Shown: positions 42,121 through 51,450, counted from the stretch's first letter. The stretch: 64,000 nucleotides of DNA from Gemmatimonas aurantiaca T-27 (GCF_000010305.1 NC_012489.1:992001-1056000), one strand, 5' to 3'. Numbers and translations are program-made. Notes: generated from the sequence alone by a model not told the origin.

Positions 42121-44133
42121 ATGAAGGCATCGTCGGACGCGCCCGCGTCGCGCCAGCGCTGGGTGACCTGGGCATTGGCCGCGCTCGCGACGGCGAGTCT
42201 GATGACCTGGATGGTGCAGAGTCGTGCCGTCGCACTCTGGTGGGAACAGGCGTCGTTTCTCACGTTTGTTCTCAAGTCCTTCATGCAGACGCCCGTTCTG
42301 CACGCACTGCCGTTCAAAGTCCCTGTATCCGTAGCGGATGCAGGGTTCGGCGTGCTCGGGGCGGCCATCTGTATTGCGACGGGAATGTTCGTGGCGCGCG
42401 GAGCACGTGGTGCATCGCACGCTGCGCCTGCGGGCTGGTTGACCGCTATTGCCCTGGCCGTTGTTCCCCCGATGGTGCTCGCCGGCATTGGCTGGCCTGA
42501 CGGGAAGGGCATGATCACCAGCGGCACGATGGTGATGGCGCAGGGCGCGCTGGCACTCGCGACACTTGGATGCCTGCGGATGCTGCACGGGGAAAACCGC
42601 ACGCCCCCTGCCGCCGGCACACCGCACGAAACGATCAGCACTACCACGGCTGATGTCGGTCCTGCCATGCATCGCCATGTGCTGACGTTGCTCACGATAC
42701 TGGCCGTGGTCTACTGGCTGATCGTATTGCTTGCCGGCCAGTCAGGGTTGCAAGGTTACGACTCGTTCAGTGACCATATCGCACGCCCCGCGCGATGGCT
42801 GGTGACCGGCCGACTGGAGCCGGGCATCGACGGCGAAGTCGTGACGTACTACCCCGGCAATTTCGAGATCCTCGTTCGCTGGTTGCTGTCTTTTGGCAGT
42901 GATCGTTTTGCGTTCCTGGCGTCGTATGCGAGCAGTCTGGCTTCCACCTGGGTGGTGTATCGGCTGGCGCGGGAAGTCGGACAATCGGTGTCGGCCGCGC
43001 GCCTCTCGGCGCTGGCGGCCGCTTCGCTGCAGGTGCTCGCTTACCAGAGCATCGTGGTGTACAGCGACACGTTCACGGCCCTCTGTTTGTTGTTGGCCAC
43101 GTGGCTGTTGCTGCTGTGGGTGCGCGGTGGTGGAACCGATCGATCGCTGAGCTTTGCATTCGGTCTCGCGCTTGGCATCGCGATGGGTGCCAAGTATTCG
43201 GCCGGTCCGCCTGCGGTGGTCCTCACCGTGTTCTGGGCCTGGTACGCGAGTCGCGGTCCGCAACGCGAAGGATTCGATCAGCCGTTGGTGGACTGGGGCG
43301 CGTTGGTGCAGCAGGGGCTCTGGTATGCAGCGGGCGTGCTGCCGGGCATGATCTTCTGGTATGCACGCAATCTCGTGCGCGAAGGGAATCCGCTCTATCC
43401 GCTTTCGGTGGCCGGGCTTCCGGGTATTCCGCTCGACAACCTGCTCGCTGGTGCGCCGGGGCCACGCACCTTCTGGGAGCGCGTTTCGTATCCGTGGACG
43501 GAAACGGGACACATCCTCGGTTTCGAGACCGGCCTTGGTGCAATCGTTGCCACAGTGGTGGTGCTGGCCGTACTCATGGGCCCGTGGACCAGTCAGGGGT
43601 CGCGACTGCACCGTCTGCTGTGGCTCATACTGGCCGCCGCCGCATTTGCCTGGGTGCGCACGGGTGTGCTGGTGCCGCGCTACGGATTTTTCCCGATGCT
43701 GCTGGCCTTTGTCTTCGTCGGCAGTCTGCTCACGGCATTCCCGTCACGATGGCTGCAGGGCGTCACGGCGGCGGCGATTGCCGTGACCATGGTCGGTGTC
43801 GGGTTCCAGCTCGCCGGTGGTGCCGCGTACAACATGCTGTTCTACGACGCCCGACCGCCGATCCCGGCGGTCATCGACACGCTCCCTGGATCTTCCATTG
43901 TCAATCTCGCGGCGCAGCCGTCAGGCTACTACGCGATGGGCGCCGACTATCGGCATCGGGTGTTGACGCCGTTCCGGCATTTCACGCCAGACGATGTCCG
44001 GAAGACCGGAGCGAAGTATCTCCTCGTGTTGGAGTCCGAAGAGACGGTCTACACGCGTGCATTGCCCATGCAGTTGGTGGAGCGGTGGTCACGCCCCAAT
44101 TGGCCATCCACTGCGCTGTGGCGTCTTGAATAG
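42121..44133 (+). CDS. Multi-span membrane glycosyltransferase (GT-C/ArnT-like)
   Basis: This 670-residue integral membrane protein has about 12-13 predicted helices and the GT-C layout: a large early loop with the acidic QGYDSFSDHIARPARWLVTG, repeated helices such as FAFGLALGIAMGAKYSAGPP, and a C-terminal periplasmic region (VIDTLPGSSIVNLAAQPSGY). Enzymes of this type transfer sugars from polyprenyl-phosphate donors on the outer face of the membrane. The precise acceptor is unknown. It is followed two bases later by a methyltransferase gene. Confidence 0.7.
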   Translation: MKASSDAPASRQRWVTWALAALATASLMTWMVQSRAVALWWEQASFLTFVLKSFMQTPVLHALPFKVPVSVADAGFGVLGAAICIATGMFVARGARGASHAAPAGWLTAIALAVVPPMVLAGIGWPDGKGMITSGTMVMAQGALALATLGCLRMLHGENRTPPAAGTPHETISTTTADVGPAMHRHVLTLLTILAVVYWLIVLLAGQSGLQGYDSFSDHIARPARWLVTGRLEPGIDGEVVTYYPGNFEILVRWLLSFGSDRFAFLASYASSLASTWVVYRLAREVGQSVSAARLSALAAASLQVLAYQSIVVYSDTFTALCLLLATWLLLLWVRGGGTDRSLSFAFGLALGIAMGAKYSAGPPAVVLTVFWAWYASRGPQREGFDQPLVDWGALVQQGLWYAAGVLPGMIFWYARNLVREGNPLYPLSVAGLPGIPLDNLLAGAPGPRTFWERVSYPWTETGHILGFETGLGAIVATVVVLAVLMGPWTSQGSRLHRLLWLILAAAAFAWVRTGVLVPRYGFFPMLLAFVFVGSLLTAFPSRWLQGVTAAAIAVTMVGVGFQLAGGAAYNMLFYDARPPIPAVIDTLPGSSIVNLAAQPSGYYAMGADYRHRVLTPFRHFTPDDVRKTGAKYLLVLESEETVYTRALPMQLVERWSRPNWPSTALWRLE

Positions 44134-44135
44134 CT

Positions 44136-44861
44136 ATGGACCGTGATGCCTTTACGCTGATGGCCGACGCCGAACGGGATCATTGGTGGTTCCGGGGGCG
44201 TCGGTTTTTCATCGAGCGCATGATCCAGCGGCTGTCTCTGCCACCTGCAGCGAACGTGCTCGATGCAGGATGTGGATCAGGAGGCAATCTCGCGTTGCTC
44301 TCCGGCCTTGGAACGCTGCATGGGTTCGAGTACGATGCCGAGGCCCGCGCCGTCGCCGAGACATTGGGGCTGGGGAAGATCGCGGCGGGGGCATTGCCGG
44401 ATGGCATTCCCTTCGGCGACACACGCTTCGATCTCATCGGTCTGTTCGATGTGCTCGAACATCTGGCCGAGCCGGTGCCCTCACTCGAGGCTCTGCGTTT
44501 GCGGCTTCAGGATGGCGGTGCGCTCGTGCTCACCGTGCCTGCGCTCCCATGGCTCTGGGGGCCGCACGATGTCGTGCACAATCACTATCGCCGCTACACG
44601 GCCTCCACGTTGCGCGCACACCTGACGGCGGCGGGCTATGAGGTGGAATACCTCAGCTACATGAACCTCCTGTTGTTGCCGCTTGCGGTGGCACAGCGGC
44701 TCAAAGAGCGGCTGTTTGGCTATCGGGTGGAGGCGCTCACGCCGTCACCGTTCATCAACAACCTGCTGTATCGGATCTGGCGACTGGAACGGGCCTGGAT
44801 TCCCCAACGCCGCCTGACGTTGGGATTGTCCTTGCTAGCTGTTGCCCGTCCTGCGCGGTGA
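44136..44861 (+). CDS. Class I SAM-dependent methyltransferase
   Basis: The 241-residue enzyme has the SAM-binding motif VLDAGCGSGGN at 41-51, an acidic post-I strand (GFEYDAEARAVAETL), DLIGLFDVLEHLAEPVPSLE and the later LVLTVPALPWLWGPHDVVHN. The following YRRYTASTLRAHLTAAGYEV segment is common in methyltransferases that act on sugars or lipid-linked intermediates in polysaccharide clusters. The substrate is unknown. It is cytoplasmic and shares the operon with glycosyltransferase genes. Confidence 0.85.
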   Translation: MDRDAFTLMADAERDHWWFRGRRFFIERMIQRLSLPPAANVLDAGCGSGGNLALLSGLGTLHGFEYDAEARAVAETLGLGKIAAGALPDGIPFGDTRFDLIGLFDVLEHLAEPVPSLEALRLRLQDGGALVLTVPALPWLWGPHDVVHNHYRRYTASTLRAHLTAAGYEVEYLSYMNLLLLPLAVAQRLKERLFGYRVEALTPSPFINNLLYRIWRLERAWIPQRRLTLGLSLLAVARPAR

Positions 44862-44871
44862 GCACCTGATC

Positions 44872-45642
44872 ATGCCGCCCTTGGTGCTGGTGGTGCCGTG
44901 TTTCAATGAAGCGGCCCGTCTCGACGGCGCGCGTTTCATCGAAGCGGTGGACCGCTATCCGTGGTTGCAGTTGTTGTTCGTCAATGACGGCAGCACCGAC
45001 AACACGGAGCAGGTGTTGCGCGCCCTGCAGGATCAGCGCGCCACACGCATTGCCTGCCTGCATCTGGCCCGGAACGGGGGCAAAGCTGAAGCCGTTCGGC
45101 AGGGGCTTCTCCAGGTTCAGGTATCCACCCATGAAGATGGTCTCTGCGGCTTCTGGGACGCTGACCTGTCGGCGCCGCTCACCGAGTTGGTCGCGCTGCG
45201 GGAGACGCTCGAACGTCGACCGGATGTGCAGTGGGTATGGGGGATCCGCCTGCGTGCGCTCGGTCGTCAGGTGACACGGCGTCCATTGCGCCACTATCTT
45301 GGGCGCTTGTTCGCGACCTGCAGTTCCATCGTCCTGGGCATTGACTCGTACGACACACAATGTGGTGCGAAGCTGTTTCGCAATTCCGCGCTGCTGCGCA
45401 CGGTGCTCGCTGAACCTTTCCGTTCGCGATGGATCTTCGACGTGGAACTGCTCACTCGCGCGCAGGGCGTCCTCGCATTCACCAAGCAGACCACCCTCGA
45501 ACAGGCGGTCTACGAACAGCCCCTGGGCCATTGGGAGCACCGCGCCGGCTCGAAGGTGCGCAGCGCGGATTTTGTGAATGCCCTGCGGGAACTGCTGGTG
45601 ATCCGCAACGCACGAGCGCACTGGCATCGTGCGTGCGATTGA
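44872..45642 (+). CDS. GT2 glycosyltransferase (DPM1/ALG5-like)
   Basis: This ~256-residue soluble GT2 enzyme has VLVVPCFNEAARLDG, LLFVNDGSTDNTEQVLRALQ, ARNGGKAEAVRQGL, and the metal-binding GFWDADLSAPLTEL. The later DTQCGAKLFRNSALL and RSRWIFDVELLTRA match dolichyl-phosphate-sugar synthase relatives, which make polyprenyl-phosphate sugars for GT-C enzymes. That fits the GT-C gene just upstream. ATG 44872 gives the family start; TTG 44842 would add 10 residues overlapping the methyltransferase gene. It ends directly against the convergent bactofilin-like gene. Confidence 0.88.
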   Translation: MPPLVLVVPCFNEAARLDGARFIEAVDRYPWLQLLFVNDGSTDNTEQVLRALQDQRATRIACLHLARNGGKAEAVRQGLLQVQVSTHEDGLCGFWDADLSAPLTELVALRETLERRPDVQWVWGIRLRALGRQVTRRPLRHYLGRLFATCSSIVLGIDSYDTQCGAKLFRNSALLRTVLAEPFRSRWIFDVELLTRAQGVLAFTKQTTLEQAVYEQPLGHWEHRAGSKVRSADFVNALRELLVIRNARAHWHRACD

Positions 45643-46689
45643 TCAGCTCACCGTCAGACCGTCTGCAGCGGCCATGACGGCACCATAGACGGTCGCACCT
45701 GGAAGCAGGCGGACGATCGGTGCCGTGACCGTGGTCCGCTTCCCTGAACCACCCACCACGGCGGCCTCGACCACGACGGCGGTTTCAGAGATGATCGGGC
45801 CACTGACGCGCGCGCCACGTTCGATGGTGACGCGATCACGTGCGGCGACGGAGCCCACCACCACGGCACCATTGCGCACAATCACCTCACCGTGCGCCTT
45901 GATCGATCCGGTGATGCGCGCCCCATCGTTGACGACGATGGAACCGGTCGCGATCAGTGATCCGATGAGCACACTGCCTGCCGGAATCGATACGCCGCCC
46001 TCGACACGCCAATATGCCGGCCCGAGTTCGCGGGCCTTCTTGGGCACGAATCGCTCGTAGGCGCCGGTGGGGAGTACCGGTGCTTCGGCCGTTTCGACAT
46101 CGGTGACACGAATGACATCCGATTCGAGCCGATCGAAAGCCACGTTGGTTCCCAGCACGATCTGCCGCTCTGCGGTCGCACGGCCCCACAGCCGCGAATT
46201 GTCCGCCACCTCGAGGCGACCACGGGCATGCACCCAGCGCTGCACCACGGACTGGGGGCCGAGGTACACGTCGCGCTGTCCGAGCAGCGCGCGGTACGTG
46301 ACCCGGGCGCTACCACGCACCGTCAGACGCGCCAGGCATTCGCTCGCGAGTTCCGTGCCCTCTGGCAGCGGCTCGCTGTCCATGAGCACGATGAACTCTT
46401 CGAACGCTTTGCGCTGTGCCGGCAGCGGCTGACCAACCGAATGGGTGCGCACCGTGGTGCCATCGGACAGGCGTGGCGGCACCATGGTCCCCAACAACCC
46501 TTCGCGCGTCGCGCGCGCCGTGAAGGACTCGGCGAAATACGTCAGGTTGCCGGCATCGTTGCCAACCGCATCGAGCGGTGCCGCATCCCGCGGACGCATC
46601 AACTCCATGAACGCGGGAATAAGCGGGATCGCCATCCACGCCAGCATGGTGAGCAACAGCAGGAAAAACATCATCGTGGGAGATCCCAT
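45643..46689 (-). CDS. Membrane-anchored bactofilin-like (polymer-forming) protein
   Basis: The 348-residue protein has an N-terminal membrane helix (FFLLLLTMLAWMAIPLIPAF, about 8-27), a middle region of about 200 residues, and a C-terminal right-handed beta-helix-like region (about 235-345) with repeats such as GSVLIGSLIATGSIVVNDGA, GSIKAHGEVIVRNGAVVVG and RVTIERGARVSGPI. This repeat is the mark of bactofilins, which polymerise without nucleotide. A membrane-anchored form with a long middle domain is unusual. Its ATG overlaps the GT2 synthase stop (TGATG), so translation is coupled. Confidence 0.75.
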   Translation of the reverse strand: MGSPTMMFFLLLLTMLAWMAIPLIPAFMELMRPRDAAPLDAVGNDAGNLTYFAESFTARATREGLLGTMVPPRLSDGTTVRTHSVGQPLPAQRKAFEEFIVLMDSEPLPEGTELASECLARLTVRGSARVTYRALLGQRDVYLGPQSVVQRWVHARGRLEVADNSRLWGRATAERQIVLGTNVAFDRLESDVIRVTDVETAEAPVLPTGAYERFVPKKARELGPAYWRVEGGVSIPAGSVLIGSLIATGSIVVNDGARITGSIKAHGEVIVRNGAVVVGSVAARDRVTIERGARVSGPIISETAVVVEAAVVGGSGKRTTVTAPIVRLLPGATVYGAVMAAADGLTVS

Positions 46690-47972
46690 CACTTGCTCCT
46701 CGACTGCACACGTGACTCGCGATGACGTTCCGTCTTCTGCCACTGCACGGGCTGACCACGCAACCACGACGCTCGTGACAGGGATGCCCGGCCTACCGAC
46801 ACGGTGCTCACCAGGAACCCGAGGAAGAGGAACGGCAGCATCCGGATGCGCTCACGTGAACCATCCAATCGACTGGCCGCCGCCACCTGGAAGAACGCGG
46901 CGAAGTTGCCGACGGTGTTGAAGGACGAAATCGCCAGAATGGTGACACGTCCCCACTGCGGCGGATAGCCGGCATAGAACAGGGCGATGGTGCAGAGCCA
47001 TCCTGCCAACAGCACCAGCGGCACCACGAATACACCGAGCAACAGCACGCCGTCGAGTACCTGCCAGAACGGAAGGTCGCTGCGATTGCGGATCAGGGCG
47101 CCGAGGTAGCGACGCAGAGCCTGATTGTGCCCCTTCGCCCAGCGCTTGATCTGCCGGATGCGCGATTCCCAGGTCTCTGGCACCTCTTCATAACACTCAG
47201 ACCGGTTCTGATAGACCACTTCCCAACCGGCAATCACCAAACGCACGGTGAGATCGGTGTCTTCGGCCAGCGAGTCCACACGCCAGCCGCCCACGTGATC
47301 CAATGCCGCACGACGCACGCCGCCGACGGTACCGCCATACTGCGGCACGAGGCGCAGATTCATGCGGGCCTGCTGGTCGACCTGATAACCACCGGCCCGC
47401 TCGAGATCGAGCAGGCGCGTGAGCAGCGACACGCCCACGTTCAGCGGCACAACGCGTCCCATGACTGCGCCGACTTCGGGATCGAAGAACGGTGACACGA
47501 GCTGCTTCAGGAGCCGCGTGCCGGGGATGTAGTCGGCGTCGAACACCAGAAACACTTCATCGGTGTGCAGCGCCATCGCGTCGGCGAGCGCGGCGGCCTT
47601 GCCGGGAATGCCATCGTCGCGCAGGAAGGGGATGACACGCCCGGGATAGTTCTCGGCGTACTCCACCAGGATACTGCGTGTGTCGTCGCTCGATCGATCG
47701 TCGATGGGGACGATCTTGAGGCGATCTTCCGGATAGTCACAGGTGAGCAGCGCGTCGAGCGAATCGCGCACCACGCGCGACTCGTTGTGCGCGGGCACAA
47801 ACACCACGAGTGAGGGCCAGTCTGCCTGCAGGATGTCGACAAACGGCTGCCGATGACGCCCGAACAGCCGGTTCAGCGTGAAGAAGTAGTGCCGCAGTGT
47901 GTAGATCGCGAGCACCGCGATGCAAAACCACAGCACCACATTGGACACGCTCACCAGGGTACCGACGTTCAT
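46689..47972 (-). CDS. Membrane GT2 glycosyltransferase (BcsA/PgaC-like)
   Basis: The 427-residue enzyme has an N-terminal membrane helix (NVVLWFCIAVLAIYTLRHYF), the GT2 catalytic domain with VVFVPAHNESRVVRDSL, PIDDRSSDDT, the metal-binding VFDADYIPG, the catalytic EDTDLTVRL and the processive-type IKRWAKGHNQALRR, then three or four C-terminal helices. This is the architecture of processive polysaccharide synthases such as those making cellulose or poly-N-acetylglucosamine. The product is unknown. It overlaps the next gene upstream by four bases and the bactofilin-like gene downstream. Confidence 0.88.
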   Translation of the reverse strand: MNVGTLVSVSNVVLWFCIAVLAIYTLRHYFFTLNRLFGRHRQPFVDILQADWPSLVVFVPAHNESRVVRDSLDALLTCDYPEDRLKIVPIDDRSSDDTRSILVEYAENYPGRVIPFLRDDGIPGKAAALADAMALHTDEVFLVFDADYIPGTRLLKQLVSPFFDPEVGAVMGRVVPLNVGVSLLTRLLDLERAGGYQVDQQARMNLRLVPQYGGTVGGVRRAALDHVGGWRVDSLAEDTDLTVRLVIAGWEVVYQNRSECYEEVPETWESRIRQIKRWAKGHNQALRRYLGALIRNRSDLPFWQVLDGVLLLGVFVVPLVLLAGWLCTIALFYAGYPPQWGRVTILAISSFNTVGNFAAFFQVAAASRLDGSRERIRMLPFLFLGFLVSTVSVGRASLSRASWLRGQPVQWQKTERHRESRVQSRSK

Positions 47973-48868
47973 GTGCGTCCTCCCATGCCCAGGCGACGCA
48001 TCACGAAGTTCCCGAGCATGCCACCAAGGCTCACCGCGCGTACGACGCGCGAACCGATCGGTGTGATCGCACGCACCGACTGCGGCGTCGGTGTCGGGCG
48101 CGGACGGGTGGTCGGGTAACGGGCCGGACGCATGGGCGGACGACGATCTGTGGCGTCAAGGACACCGCCGGAACGCCAGCTCATGCCCCAGCCGTACAAG
48201 GCCACATACACGAACACGTCGAGCAGTACGCCGAACACGAGGAACAGGAGCGGCATCGCCAGCACCGACGCGCGGTGGATCACCCAGGCGTGCACCGCCG
48301 CCTGCATCGGCAGGAGCAGACTCAGATGCACCAGCAGCATGGTGGCCATGGCCAGCTTCTGCCAAAGCAGGAAATCGAAAATGTGAAACGTGAACGCCAC
48401 GAGGAACGGCGCCAGCACGAGGATGATGACACCACACACCAGCAGACCGGCGATGTAGTCGGCCAGGGAGTAGGTGAACGGCGGCGAGGCGAAGCTGAAC
48501 CAGAGTTGGGCCGTCGCCTGGAGTACCGCGAGCGCGCGCAGCAGGTATCCCACAGGCAGCAGGCGGCCCTTGAGGAACATGCCTGTCACGAAGAGGATGC
48601 CACACACCAGCCATCCGGTATTCACATCGAGTGACTGCGGCCATTCGGCCGTTGCCGTGAAATACGGAATCGCCACGCCGAAGGGCCCGACTTCGAACAC
48701 CTGTGTCGAGACCACGCCCGGGAGACCCAGGGGTTCACGAATCAGGTTGAAGAAATCGCGCCAGAGTGCCATCAGGGGGTCGAGCAACGCAAACATCGCC
48801 ACCGCAAACATCAGCGGCAGCACGACCAGATCAATGAGAAGCGACCACGACACCTCGAGGCCGATCAT
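47969..48868 (-). CDS. Multi-span membrane protein of unknown function in polysaccharide operon
   Basis: The protein of about 299 residues has seven or so hydrophobic segments (for example VSWSLLIDLVVLPLMFAVAM, YIAGLLVCGVIILVLAPFLV, FLLWQKLAMATMLLVHLSLL), with a basic Pro/Arg-rich tail that faces the cytoplasm. I do not recognise the family. ATG 48868 starts at the first helix; a GTG at 48958 would add 30 residues. The tight coupling with the GT2 gene suggests a partner in synthesis or export of the same polymer. Confidence 0.65.
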   Translation of the reverse strand: MIGLEVSWSLLIDLVVLPLMFAVAMFALLDPLMALWRDFFNLIREPLGLPGVVSTQVFEVGPFGVAIPYFTATAEWPQSLDVNTGWLVCGILFVTGMFLKGRLLPVGYLLRALAVLQATAQLWFSFASPPFTYSLADYIAGLLVCGVIILVLAPFLVAFTFHIFDFLLWQKLAMATMLLVHLSLLLPMQAAVHAWVIHRASVLAMPLLFLVFGVLLDVFVYVALYGWGMSWRSGGVLDATDRRPPMRPARYPTTRPRPTPTPQSVRAITPIGSRVVRAVSLGGMLGNFVMRRLGMGGRT

Positions 48869-49008
48869 GGCTCGGTGTGGCGCAATGCGACCACCTCGGA
48901 ATCCACGATCCCGCAACTCGCTGGTGCGACGAGTCGGACTACCAGTTACGCGCGACACCGACGGCTACTCCGTGGTTGGAAAAAGTGGACGGGATGCTGG
49001 AGTCGTAC

Positions 49009-50217
49009 TCACAGTCCCACCGAAAGACGTTCGAGCGTCGCGTTGACTTGCTGATGATCGAGGCGCCGCGGTCCGCGCCGATCCTGCGGACTACGCAGCA
49101 ACGTGTCGATCACATCGGCGATGCGTTTGGCCGCGTGCCCGTCGCCAAAAGGATTCTGGCCACTCGAACGCGCCTGGTAGAGCGCAGGGTCATTGAGGAG
49201 GGCCGAGGTGCGCGACAGGATGGTCTGGGTGTCCGTACCGACCAGTTCACCAAAACCGGCATGCACGACTTCCGGACGTTCCGTGGTGTCGCGCAGGATG
49301 AGGATCGGCTTGCCGAAGGAGGGCACTTCTTCCTGGATGCCGCCGGAATCGGACAACACAAAATGCGAACGGCGAATGAGCTCGAGCAGTTCGGGATACG
49401 GCAGCGGGTCGAGCAGATGGATGCGCGGGGTCTTGCCCAGTCGCGCAAACACCACGTCGCGTACGCGGGGATTGAGATGCACCGGGAAGGCGATCTCGAC
49501 GCGCTCGTGTTGTGTGACGATGGCTTCCAGCGCGTCGCAGATGGCCTCGAGATGGTCGCCGAGGGATTCGCGACGGTGCACCGTCGTGAGCAACACCCGC
49601 CCCTCACTCCACGGGATGGCATTGAGCGCCGGCGTGTCGAATTGCGCGCGCGGTGGCACCATGTGCAGCGCATCGACCACCGTGTTGCCGGTGACGTAGA
49701 TGTCCCCGTCGGGAATGCCTTCGGCGATCAGATTGTTGCGCGCTTCGTTGGTGGGCGCGAAGTGCACATTGGCCGTGCAGGTCGCGACGCGGCGATTGAC
49801 TTCTTCCGGGAACGGGCTCGAGAGATCGAAGGAGCGTAGCCCTGCTTCGATATGCCCGATGGGGATGCCTTGATAGAAGCCAGCGAGGCAGGCGGCGGTG
49901 ACTGTGGAGGTGTCACCCTGCACCAGCAGAAAGTCGGGGCGGTGCTCGAGAAAACACTCGGTGAGCGCAGCCATCGCTCGAGCCGTGAAGACTCCGAGAT
50001 TCTGACCGTTCTGCATGAGCCCGAGGTCGATGTCGGGTTCGATCCCGAACACATCGAGTGCCTGTCGCAGCATTTCACGATGCTGCGTGGTCGCGACGAC
50101 GAGTGGCGTGAGAAACGGGTGCGCCTGCACGGCTTTGACGACCGGGGCCATCTTGATGGCTTCCGGGCGTGTGCCGATGACGATGCACACCTTGTGGAGC
50201 GCAGGAGCGACGGACAT
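49009..50217 (-). CDS. wecB: UDP-N-acetylglucosamine 2-epimerase (non-hydrolysing)
   Basis: This 402-residue enzyme interconverts UDP-GlcNAc and UDP-ManNAc. It has VCIVIGTRPEAIKMAPVVKA at the start, LLVQGDTSTVTAACLAGFYQ, IGHIEAGLRSFD, VLLTTVHRRESLGDHLEAIC and SDSGGIQEEVPSFGKPILIL, the full set expected of the non-hydrolysing group. ATG 50217 was chosen because the family starts right before KVCIVIGTRPE. Together with the neighbouring transferases it points to a ManNAc- or hexosamine-containing surface glycan. The gap to the membrane-protein gene downstream is 140 bases. Confidence 0.95.
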   Translation of the reverse strand: MSVAPALHKVCIVIGTRPEAIKMAPVVKAVQAHPFLTPLVVATTQHREMLRQALDVFGIEPDIDLGLMQNGQNLGVFTARAMAALTECFLEHRPDFLLVQGDTSTVTAACLAGFYQGIPIGHIEAGLRSFDLSSPFPEEVNRRVATCTANVHFAPTNEARNNLIAEGIPDGDIYVTGNTVVDALHMVPPRAQFDTPALNAIPWSEGRVLLTTVHRRESLGDHLEAICDALEAIVTQHERVEIAFPVHLNPRVRDVVFARLGKTPRIHLLDPLPYPELLELIRRSHFVLSDSGGIQEEVPSFGKPILILRDTTERPEVVHAGFGELVGTDTQTILSRTSALLNDPALYQARSSGQNPFGDGHAAKRIADVIDTLLRSPQDRRGPRRLDHQQVNATLERLSVGL

Positions 50218-50545
50218 CAGCGGTCTAGACGTGGGAGAGCTCGCCGGGGCCACCGGTCGGTGACGCCCGTCGCTGTGGAGGTGTGACAACGTCGATTCCG
50301 GAGCAATCGTATCTCGCCGGATCGGGCGCCAGGGCGTGCAGGTGTGAGGATTGGCATCCCGCTGCCACACTGCCTCTGCAGCACCGTCACAGATCGAGCG
50401 CCCAGCAATATGGCATACTGACCTGATCGTGGTGAGGGAGGTGCGCTAGATCACCCCATTCATCGCTCGTGCTGGCAGTAACGGGAAAAAGAAGGCGCCC
50501 CCTGTCGTGAGACAGGGGGCGCCGACGTTCTTCGCGTGATGCCGA
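50218..50545. other. Intergenic region between wecB and the PEP-CTERM gene
   Basis: About 330 bases on the minus-strand path between the two genes. It holds the PEP-CTERM terminator at 50481-50523 and presumably the wecB promoter. I see no convincing promoter boxes and no RNA gene. Confidence 0.4.
50481..50523 (-). terminator. Terminator of the PEP-CTERM gene
   Basis: A perfect 13-bp stem (GGCGCCCCCTGTC at 50494-50506 with GACAGGGGGCGCC at 50511-50523) and a 4-base loop. On the minus strand it is followed by TTCTTTTTCCC. It lies 22 bases after the PEP-CTERM stop codon. Confidence 0.93.
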
Positions 50546-51301
50546 TCAGGCCTGCTGCTGCTTGCGGCGACGCGCCACCAGACCCAGTGCCAGCAGACCC
50601 GCGCCCATCAGCGCGTAGGTCGACGGCTCGGGAACGACCGTACCGGCCGCGCCCACCGTGAAGCCGTGCCAGTTCTCGTTCTGTTCCACCGTGAACTGGA
50701 TCGTGTTCATCGAACCCGCGAAGCGCAGCACGCCGCTGAATTCGATACCCGTGAACAGGTAGCCCAGCAGCGGATCGAACCCGGTCGTGTACGTGCCGTT
50801 GCCCCAGTACGCTCCCGGCGTGGTTCCCGGCGCATTGTTCGAGATGATCTCGAAGGGGCGATCAAAGGCGTAGGTCACCGCGTTGTTGGCGTTGCCGACG
50901 CTGATCAGGGCGATGTACGGATCGATCACGGCCTGACTGAAGGTGATCGTGCTCGGCCGGATCGGCTGATAGCCGTTCGGGCCAGCGGCCACCATGTCGA
51001 TCAACTGGATGAACGACGAGTTGTCGGGCATCGGGTTGTACGAGCCCGGCGAACCGCTGAAATAATTGATGCCGCCAGTCGGCACCGAGCCAGCGCCCCA
51101 GCTACCGGTTGGAGCCGCGCAGCCATTGCCGGCGGCGTCGACGACACCGTTGTACTGACCGGTGTAGGAAACGGTCGTGCTGCCGAATGACCCGGTGACG
51201 GTCGAGGAACACGACGCGTTCCAGGACGCCCAGGTCTGCGCCGTGAGGGCACTCGGGAGAGCGAGGAGAGCAGCGACCGCGAACGTCAGGGACTTCTTCA
51301 T
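50546..51301 (-). CDS. PEP-CTERM sorting-domain exported protein
   Basis: The 251-residue protein has a signal peptide (MKKSLTFAVAALLALPSALT, cleaved before QTWA), a Ser/Thr/Gly/Asn-rich mature domain with short strands, and a classic C-terminal sorting signal: VVPEPSTYALMGAGLLALGL then ARRRKQQQA. The PEP motif, hydrophobic helix and basic end are recognised by an exosortase that anchors or releases the protein at the surface, usually together with an exopolysaccharide. No exosortase gene lies in this window. ATG 51301 follows GAGG at good spacing; its own promoter and terminator are visible. Confidence 0.93.
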   Translation of the reverse strand: MKKSLTFAVAALLALPSALTAQTWASWNASCSSTVTGSFGSTTVSYTGQYNGVVDAAGNGCAAPTGSWGAGSVPTGGINYFSGSPGSYNPMPDNSSFIQLIDMVAAGPNGYQPIRPSTITFSQAVIDPYIALISVGNANNAVTYAFDRPFEIISNNAPGTTPGAYWGNGTYTTGFDPLLGYLFTGIEFSGVLRFAGSMNTIQFTVEQNENWHGFTVGAAGTVVPEPSTYALMGAGLLALGLVARRRKQQQA

Positions 51302-51450
51302 GGTGTTAGGCCTCATGGGCACAGAAGATAGCGAAGTGACTCAACGCACAGTAGAGGTGCGACGCTCATCCTGAATGCATCTGGCGTACCACGGTCGATC
51401 CTGGCGATGGAATGCCCCCTTGCCGACCGCGGTCAGGTACCTCGATGAAT

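Noticed and set aside
51302-51450. A c-di-GMP riboswitch in the PEP-CTERM leader
   Set aside because: The leader does not contain the conserved GEMM core pattern; no other known riboswitch consensus was recognised.
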